Positions 42,874 to 51,843 of a stretch of 64,000 nt of DNA are shown in pieces. This DNA comes from an uncultured bacterium (lineage in GTDB: Bacteria > Verrucomicrobiota > Lentisphaeria > Oligosphaerales > Oligosphaeraceae), in the NCBI GenBank assembly GCA_902776645.1, contig CACYQT010000005.1:1-64000 (forward strand). The letters are read 5' to 3'. Under the pieces are notes generated by a model. That model was not told the origin of the DNA. It did not search any database and saw only the letters and a program-made list of their open reading frames with translations. Position numbers and translations under genes: made by a program. Position 1 is the first letter of the stretch. Each line of letters starts with the position of its first letter.

Positions 42874-42918
42874 AAAACAAAAAGGCTGTTGCTTGCCTGA
42901 CAAGGCGTGCAACAGCCT
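42874..42918 (-). terminator. Rho-independent terminator of acpP
   Basis: Read on the minus strand: AGGCTGTTGC ... GCAACAGCCT, a 10-bp perfect stem with an inner GCCT/AGGC helix, then TTTTTGTTTT. It lies 26 bases after the acpP stop. Confidence 0.9.
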
Positions 42919-42943
42919 GAAGTGGGAAAACGTGTCGGACGGA

Positions 42944-43198
42944 TTACTTCTCGTCGTCGCCGGTGCCGAGTTTTTCTTCGACGTATTTAATGGCGTCGCC
43001 AACGGTGGTGAGGCCTTCGGCGTCGTCATCGGGGATCTGCGTGTTGAAGGCGTTTTCCAAAGCCATGACCAGTTCGACGATGTCCAGGGAGTCGGCGCCG
43101 AGGTCTTCAATGAATTTGGCTTCCGGTTTCACCTGCTCTTCCTGGCACTGGAGCTGTTCGACGATAATTTTAATGACGCGTTCACCATTCTTTGACAT
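42944..43198 (-). CDS. acpP: acyl carrier protein
   Basis: 84 residues, acidic, with the 4'-phosphopantetheine attachment site GADSLD (Ser 37) and the following helix [13 protein letters not shown]. It carries acyl intermediates for fatty acid synthesis, consistent with fabF nearby. A GGAG site lies 8 bases upstream of the ATG, and a terminator follows, so it is a single-gene unit. Confidence 0.96.
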   Translation of the reverse strand: MSKNGERVIKIIVEQLQCQEEQVKPEAKFIEDLGADSLDIVELVMALENAFNTQIPDDDAEGLTTVGDAIKYVEEKLGTGDDEK

Positions 43199-43364
43199 GC
43201 TGTGTCTCCAAATTGTTAAGATTGTTTGTGTTATTGACAGTTTTGTGTATTCAGTTATCGGATTGAGGTATCAATCGCATGAAATAGCAATATTATTTTC
43301 TTTAATGTAGCATAAAATGAAAAAAAAGCAAATGGCCCGAATGGAAAGGCATTTTCTTCCGCCG

Positions 43365-46300
43365 TTATTTTCTGTAGAGAATCCATTTATCAATGTTCTT
43401 TTCCACCAGGAAGTTCGTTTCGAGTGTCTTGCGGGGGATGACGGCGGTGGCGGGCTGGCCGTTGGCCGTCTGAATTTCCATGGATGGGCGCGGGGCGATT
43501 CGGCGGGACAGGGCGGTTCGCCATGGGGCGAACCAGTCGGGCGACAGTTGCCGCAAGCCGTCCTCCGGAAGGAGGATGTGCTTTCCAGAGGTCGTCGCTG
43601 TCAGGACGATGCGGCCGTCCTCCATGACGATGAACGACGATTCCCGCCTGGCGGACGGGAACGGCGGCGTCGAGAAAGCGGAGGCGACGCCGCAGAGCGA
43701 TGCGGCGTCGTTGGCCTGGAACCAGATGACGCCGTGCGGCTTGTGGCGTTTCAGATCCTCCAGCGTGTCGAATGCGGCGAATTGCAGGGTGGTCACGTCA
43801 TCCAGAAAATGCCCTGCGACGATTTCGCCGGAAAGTTCCAGAAGACGGAGCGCGGGGAAGAGCGACCGCCAGCTGAATTCGGGGGCTTCCCTGTCCAGAA
43901 GCGCCTTGAACAGAACACCATAGCGGTCGATCAGAATGCGGACGCGCTCTTTGTCCCGTTCGATGGCTTCAAGCGGATCGGTGGTCGGCGGCGTCCATGG
44001 AATCTTTCTCCATGGGATTCTGGCGACGGCGTTGAATCTGGAATTGGGGCGCATGGCGGGATGGCGGCGGTGAGACGCGGCGACGGGCGATTGCCGCGGC
44101 ACGGCGTTCTTCTGCGTGACGGATGAGCTCAACAGGCGGATCGGGGCGAAGGAGTCCGATGTGATGTCGCCGTTCAGGAAAGCCGTGAGAAAATCCGCGT
44201 GGACTTTTTCCGTCTGGATGGCCGAATAATCGTCCGCCCGGAGGAAGGCGTCCAACGTGAACGGGGCATCCGGCCAGGCTGGATTGGCGGCCGTCGGCGG
44301 TTGGACATAGGGCAGGTCGTTTTCCTGTACGAAGCGGACGCAGCGATCTGGCGATCCGACGACGATAAAGCCGTCGGCGGCGATGGAATCAAGCCAAAGC
44401 GGATCGTAGTTTGGAAAACGCGACGGGAAGAACGTTGTTTCAAGGCTGTCCAGTTTCATCGGCAGCCCCGTCAATTTCAGCAGAAGTTGCTTGAACGCTT
44501 CCTGTTGGGTACCGTCTGACTGCGGGGGGCATAGGTTGTGGGCGAGCCATGACTGGTATTGCTGCGGTGAAACTGGTGAGAAATCAAGCAGACGCCGTGC
44601 GTTCCGTTCTGTCCGGACAAGGCGTTCAAGTGTTTCGCGAAGACAGATTTGCGGCGACGGCAAGGCGGCTGTGAACGTTCCTTCGAGGAGGACGCCGCTC
44701 TCCTGCAGATGGCGGACCGCCGTCATGACGGCGTCCGCCGGAAGCGGAATCCGCGATGTGAAATCCGCCAGCGGGACGGGGCCGTAATATTGGAGGGCCT
44801 GCTTCAGGCGGGAGGCGAGAAGCGGCGTGTCATCCAACGGGAAGTCCTTGATTTCACGGGCGTTGGCGGCATCCGTCACGAATGCCGCGCCGTTGATTTT
44901 GATTGTCGTGGTTTTCACGGCGAGAATGCCGTCCGCTCCGTCCGGATTGTCCCGCCGGATGGCGTCCGCAAGCTCCGTCCATTCCGACAACGGCATGCAC
45001 CAGCGGTCATGGACGGCGTTCTGCAGTTCGTCGGCGGATGTTGGCGCGTAGCCTGCCGCCGTGCCCTGCCGCTTGGCCTCGAAAGCGCGGATGGTTTCCA
45101 AATTGACGGAGATGCTTATTGCCTGCGTTCCAATAAGATCGGAAATCCAATCGGAATTCGGCGAGGCTGGTTTGGCCGTCCTGTCGCTGGCGTACATGAG
45201 CGTGTTGACCTGTGCCCAGTTGCCTTGGGCGGCGAACGGGCTGGCGATCTGGCGGGTGACTTCCGTGACTTTTACGGCGCCTTCCTGCAGTTGCGTCAGG
45301 ACGTTGCGCAACTGCGGCAGGTCGAATTCATCCTGAAGACAGGAGCGCCATGCTTCGACGGCGATTGGAAAGTCCGGATAGGCGGCGATTTCATCCCACA
45401 GTTTTTGTGCGCGGAGACGTGTCATCCACAGCGGCTTCCGTTTCCCGGGCGGCCCTTTGGGCAGCAGTATGGCGCGTCCGGCGGCTTCGCGGAAATGCGC
45501 GGCGAAAAAGGCCGAATCCTGAAGTCCTTGCAAGACAAGCTGTTCGATGTTCTCCGGCGTGATGGCGGAGAAGATTTCCGCTTGGGTGACCGGCCTTGGG
45601 GCGGATATCCAGATGGCGTCGTTGCCGGCGATGATGTCGGCGTCCTGCAATGTGTCGACGGAACAACAGGCGGTTCGGATGGCGATGGACAGCGGGCGGT
45701 TGAGGCGTCCTCCCCAGAAGGTGTGGAGGACGGTTTGGAAGAGCTCTTCGCCTTCTTCGTTGTGGCTTTCGACATGTTCGATGACGATGTTTCGCGAATT
45801 GGGCAGGATGCCGGTCGTCGCCTTCTGGGCGCGGAGATGTTCGTCCAGCTGGATGGCGTCCTTCGCGTCCAGCCCATTATTATTAATAAGGTATGGAAGA
45901 AGTGAGCCTTTCTGCTCAAGAACGGCGTCCCATTGGGCGAGCATGTCCCCCATGCGGTGCGACAGGCCGTAGGGGCGGTCTTGCGGTTCCGCCTTCCAGA
46001 ACGGTACTTCCGCCGTGGAGGCGACTGGCTTGACGAATACGTCGTCGTGGGTGATGCGGTCGATGGCCCATGCCTGTGTGCCGAGCGTGAAACGCTGGCC
46101 GATGCGCGCCTCCCAGACGAACTCTTCGTCCAGTTCGCCGATCAGGGCGTTGTCGGCCGTCTGGCGGAGCTTGTAGAGGCCGCGGTCCGGAATGGTTCCG
46201 GATGAGAGCTTCAGGGCGGTCGATGCATCGTGTCGTGTCTGGCAGACGGTTCCGTCTTCATCGAGATTGAGCCGTGGGCGGAGGGCGGTGACGGAGAGGT

Positions 46301-47696
46301 TGCTGTAACGGCCCGCCAGCAGCTGGATGACGGCGTCGAAATGCTGTCTGGGCAGATTCCTGTATGACCAGACGGAGGTGATGAAATTGTAAAGCGAGTC
46401 AAGCTTTCGTGGTGTGTGAAGAGCAACGGCGAGAATGAGTTGTGCAAGAATATCCAGGCAGTTCTGCGGCGGTTGCGACGGCTCGATGTCTTTTTCGACG
46501 ACGGCGTCCCGTACGGCGATGGCCTGCAGGAGTTCATGCGGATGCGTGGCGAGCAGGAGGGCGCGGCTGGCCGCGCCGACTTGATGGCCTGCGCGGCCGA
46601 TCCGCTGCGTCGCGGCCGCGATGGAGGACGGCGCGTTGACGAGAACGACTTCGTCGATGGCGCCGATGTCGATGCCGAGTTCGAGAGACGACGTGGCGAC
46701 GATGGCCTTCAGCTCTCCTGCCTTCATGCGCTTTTCGACGGTCTGGCGGATTTCCTTCGAAAGAGAGCCGTGGTGGGAGAAGGCGAGAAGATCGCGCTGC
46801 CCGTCGTTGATGTTCTGCGTGATTTTCTCGCATGTGTTTCTTGCGTTGCAGAAAACCAACGTGGAATGGTTGGTCTGGAGATGCGGACGGACGACTTGCG
46901 CGACACGCCGCCACGGATTGTCGTCGGCGACGGTTGTGTCCGGTTCGGGCAGCAGGCGGACGTTTACATCCAGCTGCCGTGTGTTCGGACATTCGACGAT
47001 GGTGATCGGGCGGGGGGAGGGCGGTGTCGTCCGCGCGGAAGCTCCCGCCGCGAAGGCCGCCGCGGTTTCGGCGGGTTTGACGGTGGCGGAAAGGGCGATG
47101 CGTTGGAAATCACCCGCGAATTCCGCGAGCCATTCCAATGACGCGGCCAGCTGGATGCCGCGGCGTGTGTTGAGCAGCGCATGGACTTCATCGATGATGA
47201 CGGTCTTGACGCTGCTGAAGAGATTTACGACCAACTCCTCCTTGGACTGGAGCATCAGAAAGAGGCTTTCCGGCGTCGTGATAAGGATTTCCGGACGGGA
47301 TGTCCAAATTTTCTGCCGTTCCGCCGCCGTGGAATCGCCGCTGCGGACGGCGATTCTGGGAGATGGCAGGTCAAGCCCTTTTTGCGCGGCCAATTCGCGG
47401 ATTTCCGCCAACGGCGTCAGCAAATTTTCGCGGATGTCGTTGTTAAGCGCCTTCAATGGAGAAACATAGATGGCGGCAAGCTGCTTTGACGGCCACCGCC
47501 CGGTCAATAGCTGGTTGATGGCCCAGAGAAAAGCCGTGAGCGTTTTGCCGCTGCCCGTCGGCGCGGTGACGAGAAGGTTGTCGCCATGCGCGATGACAGG
47601 CCATGCCCGCGTCTGCGTTTCAGTCGGTTGCGGATGAACCGATTGGAACCATTCGGCGATGAATGGCGCGAAAATGGACAACGGGTTATCGGACAT
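43365..47696 (-). CDS. lhr: large ATP-dependent helicase Lhr
   Basis: 1443 residues. Superfamily 2 motifs: Q-rich N-terminus (PTETQTRAWPVI), Walker A TAPTGSGKT, VSPLKALNND, DEVHALLNTRRG, LSATVKP, LVFCNARNTCEKI, VATSSLELGIDIG and QRIGRAGHQ. A winged-helix and long C-terminal region follow, as in full-length bacterial Lhr. Lhr proteins unwind DNA or RNA:DNA hybrids in repair. Little can be said on regulation; it ends 30 bases from the secreted esterase start side without overlap. The start has a weak ribosome site. Confidence 0.93.
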   Translation of the reverse strand: MSDNPLSIFAPFIAEWFQSVHPQPTETQTRAWPVIAHGDNLLVTAPTGSGKTLTAFLWAINQLLTGRWPSKQLAAIYVSPLKALNNDIRENLLTPLAEIRELAAQKGLDLPSPRIAVRSGDSTAAERQKIWTSRPEILITTPESLFLMLQSKEELVVNLFSSVKTVIIDEVHALLNTRRGIQLAASLEWLAEFAGDFQRIALSATVKPAETAAAFAAGASARTTPPSPRPITIVECPNTRQLDVNVRLLPEPDTTVADDNPWRRVAQVVRPHLQTNHSTLVFCNARNTCEKITQNINDGQRDLLAFSHHGSLSKEIRQTVEKRMKAGELKAIVATSSLELGIDIGAIDEVVLVNAPSSIAAATQRIGRAGHQVGAASRALLLATHPHELLQAIAVRDAVVEKDIEPSQPPQNCLDILAQLILAVALHTPRKLDSLYNFITSVWSYRNLPRQHFDAVIQLLAGRYSNLSVTALRPRLNLDEDGTVCQTRHDASTALKLSSGTIPDRGLYKLRQTADNALIGELDEEFVWEARIGQRFTLGTQAWAIDRITHDDVFVKPVASTAEVPFWKAEPQDRPYGLSHRMGDMLAQWDAVLEQKGSLLPYLINNNGLDAKDAIQLDEHLRAQKATTGILPNSRNIVIEHVESHNEEGEELFQTVLHTFWGGRLNRPLSIAIRTACCSVDTLQDADIIAGNDAIWISAPRPVTQAEIFSAITPENIEQLVLQGLQDSAFFAAHFREAAGRAILLPKGPPGKRKPLWMTRLRAQKLWDEIAAYPDFPIAVEAWRSCLQDEFDLPQLRNVLTQLQEGAVKVTEVTRQIASPFAAQGNWAQVNTLMYASDRTAKPASPNSDWISDLIGTQAISISVNLETIRAFEAKRQGTAAGYAPTSADELQNAVHDRWCMPLSEWTELADAIRRDNPDGADGILAVKTTTIKINGAAFVTDAANAREIKDFPLDDTPLLASRLKQALQYYGPVPLADFTSRIPLPADAVMTAVRHLQESGVLLEGTFTAALPSPQICLRETLERLVRTERNARRLLDFSPVSPQQYQSWLAHNLCPPQSDGTQQEAFKQLLLKLTGLPMKLDSLETTFFPSRFPNYDPLWLDSIAADGFIVVGSPDRCVRFVQENDLPYVQPPTAANPAWPDAPFTLDAFLRADDYSAIQTEKVHADFLTAFLNGDITSDSFAPIRLLSSSVTQKNAVPRQSPVAASHRRHPAMRPNSRFNAVARIPWRKIPWTPPTTDPLEAIERDKERVRILIDRYGVLFKALLDREAPEFSWRSLFPALRLLELSGEIVAGHFLDDVTTLQFAAFDTLEDLKRHKPHGVIWFQANDAASLCGVASAFSTPPFPSARRESSFIVMEDGRIVLTATTSGKHILLPEDGLRQLSPDWFAPWRTALSRRIAPRPSMEIQTANGQPATAVIPRKTLETNFLVEKNIDKWILYRK

Positions 47697-47725
47697 TGCA
47701 ACAGAATGACTTGCGGAAAACGACG

Positions 47726-49471
47726 TTATTTTTTGATAACGACGGTCAGCGGTTCGGCGGACGGAATGACGATGCGTGAAATGGTCAGCAGGCCGTCCTG
47801 CGGCATCGTGAGGGCAGGCTGTTCCACGCCGTTGATGGTGACGATAAGCCGTTCGCCTGGAGCAGGTTTGAATTGCTGCCGCCTGCGGATGGTCATGTCC
47901 AGCGTGACAGGATAGACGATGTCCGGATGCTTGGCAGTGATGGTGATTTCATAGCGGTCCGGCGTGTCCGCGACGACATTCCAGTCAAGGCCGCGATTGA
48001 TCCAACCGACGAGATCGCCGTCTTCCGGGAGGCCGTTGCCGTAGTTCTTGTTGTCGGAATTGTTGGAGAACGCCGGATAGCTGAGATTCAGCCTGCATTT
48101 AAGATATAGCTGCCTCCAGAATTTGACATCGTCGGGGGCCTGCGAGCTCATGCCGTGGTTGCCGTTGTTCCAGAAGACGGCGAAGGCCTGCCTGGCCTGG
48201 TTCGCCGCCGTGTAGAACGGCGGGTTGTTGACCCACGGGATGGACGGATCGCTGCGGCCGTTTGTCGCGAAAATCGGCGGCATGTCGCGGACGACGGCGA
48301 TGTTTTTCGCGCCGTTCATGTATTCGAACAGATCCCTGCCGTCCAGCAGGCTGGCCTTTTTTCCTTTCAGCGGCCCGCAGGAGCATTCCAGACGACATGC
48401 GGTGATGGCGTTGGACGTGGAGCATTTCGCCCATGTGTACGAATACACAGGCACTTGCGAATAGACGGCGGCGATGCGGTCCGGAAAATGCGTCGCCATG
48501 GCGACGCCGGCGGAACCTCCCATGGAGCCGCCTAGGACATATGTGCGGTTCGGATCCGTGCCCAGATAGTTCTGCGCATAGTCGACCAGGCCAAGAAGAT
48601 ATTTTTCCGTAAAGTTGTCGACGACGACATCGCCGCGCGAGACGGTCGTATGGGCGATGTTGACGTTGTAGCCGCACCAGAAGGTGTTGACGGCGGGACA
48701 ATGGTCGCGAACGTCCTTTGATTCCGTGACGGGGCGGTTGACCCATACGCGGTCATTCACGAAAAAGACAACCCTATCCGGAAGGACATTCATCTGGAAT
48801 TTGAATGCAAGCCCTTCCCGCCAGCCTTGTTGCGCATTGGCGAACCATAGGCTGTTGAAGGTTGATTGCGGATTGGACGTGTCGCCGCCGCCACGACCGT
48901 GGAGATCAAGAATGAGCGGGAGGCCTTCGCATGAATTGGGCTGCGGCTCCTTGTCTGGCGTGCCCTGCCAGACGGGAATCGGCTGGTCGACGGCGGCATG
49001 GCAGGGAGCCGTCATGGCGTTTTCACCCGCGATGATTGGCGAAAGCGCCGTGTCGCGGTTCTTCCAGACGACGGCGAAATAGATGTCGCCGGATGTTTGC
49101 TGCGTGACGGTATGGACATGCAGACCCGAAGAGGGATTCAACGGCTCCGCGCCTGGTTCGATGACGAAGCCGACAGGCTCGCCGTGCGGCACGTCCTTTT
49201 TGAACGACGCGGGATCCTTCAGCCAGTCACGAGCGCTTCCGGGGAGGATGTCCTTCGCGAGAAGCATGGCCTGCGGAAGATTCTCCGCCGTGATCGGCGA
49301 TCTGGACGCATAGACGGAAAGGACGCCGTCCTGCGGAAGCTCCTTTTCGTCCCACGTCAAAAACACTTGCCCATGACGGCAAACTGCCTTCACATCCGTT
49401 ATGGATGCGGCGTTCGAGGCTACTGAAACAGCGAGTGCGGCAATCAACGGAAGCGAAGGCAGTCTTTTCAT
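47726..49471 (-). CDS. secreted alpha/beta-hydrolase esterase with N-terminal fibronectin-like domain
   Basis: 581 residues. Signal peptide (MKRLPSLPLIAALAVSVASNA), a beta-sandwich-like N-terminal region (about 25-150), then an alpha/beta hydrolase core with DLHGRGGG (oxyanion-side strand) and nucleophile elbow GGSMGGSAG, and a candidate acid/His part around NGRSDPSIPW and NNGNHGMSS. Eight Cys suggest disulfides. The likely job is removal of acyl or feruloyl groups from polysaccharide outside the cell, in keeping with glycoside hydrolases nearby; the exact substrate is unknown. Confidence 0.82.
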   Translation of the reverse strand: MKRLPSLPLIAALAVSVASNAASITDVKAVCRHGQVFLTWDEKELPQDGVLSVYASRSPITAENLPQAMLLAKDILPGSARDWLKDPASFKKDVPHGEPVGFVIEPGAEPLNPSSGLHVHTVTQQTSGDIYFAVVWKNRDTALSPIIAGENAMTAPCHAAVDQPIPVWQGTPDKEPQPNSCEGLPLILDLHGRGGGDTSNPQSTFNSLWFANAQQGWREGLAFKFQMNVLPDRVVFFVNDRVWVNRPVTESKDVRDHCPAVNTFWCGYNVNIAHTTVSRGDVVVDNFTEKYLLGLVDYAQNYLGTDPNRTYVLGGSMGGSAGVAMATHFPDRIAAVYSQVPVYSYTWAKCSTSNAITACRLECSCGPLKGKKASLLDGRDLFEYMNGAKNIAVVRDMPPIFATNGRSDPSIPWVNNPPFYTAANQARQAFAVFWNNGNHGMSSQAPDDVKFWRQLYLKCRLNLSYPAFSNNSDNKNYGNGLPEDGDLVGWINRGLDWNVVADTPDRYEITITAKHPDIVYPVTLDMTIRRRQQFKPAPGERLIVTINGVEQPALTMPQDGLLTISRIVIPSAEPLTVVIKK

Positions 49472-49510
49472 GGTTCTCCCTTTGCGATTTGGAGAGCGAT
49501 GGTTGTGTTT

Positions 49511-50422
49511 TTATTGAATTTGCTGGAGGAAGTTCATGACGAGCTGATAGGTCGCGAAGCCCGTGCCGAGGAAGGCGATCAGGGCGGCGATGCCCTCAAG
49601 GGCGCCCGGTTCGTCATCGTCCTGCTGCGGCAGATACTTCTGGACGTCGTCTTCTTTGGAAGCGCCCTTCATCTTCATGGCGGGTTTCGGCGGCTCTTCC
49701 TTCTTCTCTTCGGCGGGTTTGGCTTCCGGCGGAGGTTCGACGGCGACGGTGGCGGCCGCTGCCGGTTTCGGCTTGTTGAGCTTCAGGGCGGGCTTGGCGC
49801 CGTCAGCGGGCGCGGCGGCCGGCGGTTCGACGGCGACAGTGGCCTGGGCCGGCTTGTTTTCGGTCGGCGGCGCGACGGCGACGGTCGCAGCGGCCGGAGT
49901 CGTCGGGACTTTCACGGTGGCCGTGTTGGCGGCGGACGACGCTTCCGCCGGAGCGGGCGTCGTGGGACGGAGCTTCAACGTGCTGGTATGCGCGGGGGAG
50001 GGGGCGGAAGCCGCCGCAGGCGTGGTGGAGGGAGCGGTCGGCGTCGGAACCGCGGGAGCCGCGTCATCCGTGTGTTTCAGATTCAGTTTGACGGTGGACG
50101 CCGCAGGACCGGCCGCGGGGGCGCCCGCCGGTGTGGCGCGGACGACTTTCAGGCGGACGGTTTCGGACTTCTTGAGGCCGCCGTCGCCGACGCCTGGAAT
50201 GGCGGCGTTGGCGGGCGCCTGCCCAGAGACGTCAACACGTTTGAAGCTGCCCGTGTTCACTTTGCGCTGTGCTTCCAGTTCGTCGATCTGCGCAGGCTTG
50301 GCATCCGTCTTGGGAAGCTGTTCGGCAGGCTGCTCGGTCGGCTGGTCCGCTTCGATTTTGAAACGGTTCGTGTCCGTTGTCTTCAGATTCAGTTTGAGTT
50401 TGTCTGATTGCTCTTCGCTCAT
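49511..50422 (-). CDS. Ala/Pro-rich repetitive protein with C-terminal membrane anchor
   Basis: 303 residues, low complexity. Short strand-like motifs recur between Ala/Pro spacers: KLKLNLKTTDT, TVRLKVVRAT, TVKLNLKHTD, TLKLRPTT, TVKVPTT, ATVAVAPP, ATVAVEPP. The only hydrophobic helix is at the extreme C-terminus (LEGIAALIAFLGTGFATYQLVMNFL), so it is predicted to be tail-anchored with the repeats in the cytoplasm. I do not recognise the family. It has a GGGGA ribosome site and is 39 bp upstream of the esterase gene, transcribed the same way. Confidence 0.72.
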   Translation of the reverse strand: MSEEQSDKLKLNLKTTDTNRFKIEADQPTEQPAEQLPKTDAKPAQIDELEAQRKVNTGSFKRVDVSGQAPANAAIPGVGDGGLKKSETVRLKVVRATPAGAPAAGPAASTVKLNLKHTDDAAPAVPTPTAPSTTPAAASAPSPAHTSTLKLRPTTPAPAEASSAANTATVKVPTTPAAATVAVAPPTENKPAQATVAVEPPAAAPADGAKPALKLNKPKPAAAATVAVEPPPEAKPAEEKKEEPPKPAMKMKGASKEDDVQKYLPQQDDDEPGALEGIAALIAFLGTGFATYQLVMNFLQQIQ

Positions 50423-50555
50423 GGTTGTCCCCGATTGCTCAGATGGTTTGTTATTTATATATTAATGGTAATGTACTTGATAAACAAATAACAATACAAC
50501 CAACGTCGCCATTTCGCAAGCCATTATCTCATTTTTTTTGTAAAAAAGTAAACAT

Positions 50556-50587
50556 AAAAAAGGCGCCGCCCTTTTCGGACGGCGCCC
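50556..50587 (-). terminator. Rho-independent terminator of the Gfo/Idh/MocA gene
   Basis: Minus strand: GGCGCCGTCC, loop GAAAA, GGGCGGCGCC with one wobble pair, then TTTTTT. It lies 31 bases after the stop. Confidence 0.88.
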
Positions 50588-50617
50588 TTCGTGCTTTTTC
50601 AGCCAATCAGCCGATGG

Positions 50618-51685
50618 TTATTTCTTGGCGGCTTTCTTGGCGGGAGCCTTCTTGGCGGCGGCTTTTGCGCAGCAGCAGCAATTCTGGTTCAGCGTGATGA
50701 CCTTGCCGTTGTTGTCCATGGATTCGTTGGCCGCGAGGGTGACTTCGAGGTTCTTGACGGCTTCGGAGTAGGAGGAGATGATGATGGACTGGTCCTTTTC
50801 GAGGATGGCGTCGATGAAGGCGACGTCTTCGTCCTGGCCGTAGTCGTTGCCGACCTTGAAGGACAGCGTGCGATGCGGTTCGGTGATGGTGAGGCTGGAG
50901 CGTTCGACATAGTCGAGCCTGCCGTTCATCGTGTAGACGCGGATGCCGTTCTCACCGCCGCCGCCACGGACGAAGCAGCCGGAGTAGACCGTGCCGATGA
51001 TGCCGTTCGCGAACTTGAGGTTGACGGCGGAAGCGTCTTCCGTGTCATAGTTCTCGACGTCCGTGATGATGCCGCGGCGACCGAAAGCGGAGACTTCGAC
51101 GACTTCGCCGAAGAGGTTGCGGCACATGTCGAACGTATGGATGGTCTGTTCGACGGCCTGGCCGCCGGACGTGTCACGACGACGCCACCACCACACGCCG
51201 GGCATTCCGCCGACCCAGTAGGCGTTGAAGAAACCGACCTTCGCGTTGGCAACCCAATTCTTCATGAACGGGATGAAATCGATGTAACGATCCTGGAAAC
51301 CAGCGGCGTTGATGAGACCTTTCTTCAGCAGGCCGGCTTCGACCTTCTTCGCGAAGGCGAGATCGAGGGCGACAGGCTTTTCAACGAAGAGGTTGATGCC
51401 TTTTTCAACGGCGGCGAGTTCCATGCCGCCATCCTTGCGCGTATGGGCGCAGGGCTCGACGCAGACGTACAGGGCGTCCAGCTTTTCCTTGTCCAGCATT
51501 TCTTTCCAGCACTTGTAGGGCTTGGCGTTGAAACGCTCGGCGGCCTTCTGGGCGCGGTCGTCCAGCAAGTCGCAGACGGCGACGATCTGGGCGTTCGGAA
51601 TCTTGTTGTTGTCATAGTGCCCGAAGTGGAAGTTTGCGATGCCTCCGCAACCGACGAAACCGATTTTCACTTTCTTTTCAGCCAT
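50618..51685 (-). CDS. Gfo/Idh/MocA-family oxidoreductase with Cys4 and Lys/Ala tail
   Basis: 355 residues. N-terminal NAD(P)-binding domain (IGFVGCGGIANFHFGHY), the family EKP motif in VEKPVALD, and the C-terminal sugar-binding domain. It probably oxidises a sugar, inositol or sugar acid. The C-terminus is unusual: after the domain it reads CCCCAKAAAKKAPAKKAAKK, four consecutive Cys followed by a histone H1-like AKKA tail. It has a GGAG ribosome site. A hydroxypyruvate-isomerase-like gene lies upstream; two REP-like units sit in the gap. Confidence 0.87.
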   Translation of the reverse strand: MAEKKVKIGFVGCGGIANFHFGHYDNNKIPNAQIVAVCDLLDDRAQKAAERFNAKPYKCWKEMLDKEKLDALYVCVEPCAHTRKDGGMELAAVEKGINLFVEKPVALDLAFAKKVEAGLLKKGLINAAGFQDRYIDFIPFMKNWVANAKVGFFNAYWVGGMPGVWWWRRRDTSGGQAVEQTIHTFDMCRNLFGEVVEVSAFGRRGIITDVENYDTEDASAVNLKFANGIIGTVYSGCFVRGGGGENGIRVYTMNGRLDYVERSSLTITEPHRTLSFKVGNDYGQDEDVAFIDAILEKDQSIIISSYSEAVKNLEVTLAANESMDNNGKVITLNQNCCCCAKAAAKKAPAKKAAKK

Positions 51686-51775
51686 GTTGTTTCTCCAATT
51701 TTGACTTGGTTTTGCCAGACTTGACGCTGACGCTTAAGACAATATAAAAACGATTGGTTGTATTCTTCCATTCAT

Positions 51776-51799
51776 GCGACGGCGGGACGCCGTCGTTAC
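51776..51799 (-). repeat. REP-like palindromic unit
   Basis: Minus-strand sequence GTAACGACGGCGTCCCGCCG followed by TCGC; the arms CGACGGC/GCCGTCG can pair. It matches 2501-2524 and 51819-51843. Confidence 0.65.
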
Positions 51800-51818
51800 A
51801 TTGACGCCGTCGCTACCG

Positions 51819-51843
51819 TTCAACGGCGGGACGCCGTCGTTAC
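51819..51843 (-). repeat. REP-like palindromic unit, second of a pair
   Basis: Minus-strand GTAACGACGGCGTCCCGCCG followed by TTGAA, 20 bases from the previous copy and abutting the stop of the isomerase gene. The bases between the two copies contain a further partial arm (gacgccgtcg). Confidence 0.65.

Larger units (their letters stand above)
42241..42943. other. 703-bp gene-free region between fabF and acpP
   Basis: Holds an 11-bp inverted repeat (42340-42372), short direct repeats (cacgaaaggcacgaaagagcacgaaa, about 42458-42483), copy B of the dispersed repeat (42492-42671) and the acpP terminator (42874-42918). Short open frames here have no ribosome sites or recognisable products. The remainder, 42672-42873, shows nothing I can name. 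Confidence 0.7.

Noticed and set aside
51776-51843. CRISPR-like pair of palindromic repeats
   Set aside because: Only two units with a 19-base spacer, a related unit far away at 2501, and no cas genes: REP elements fit better.
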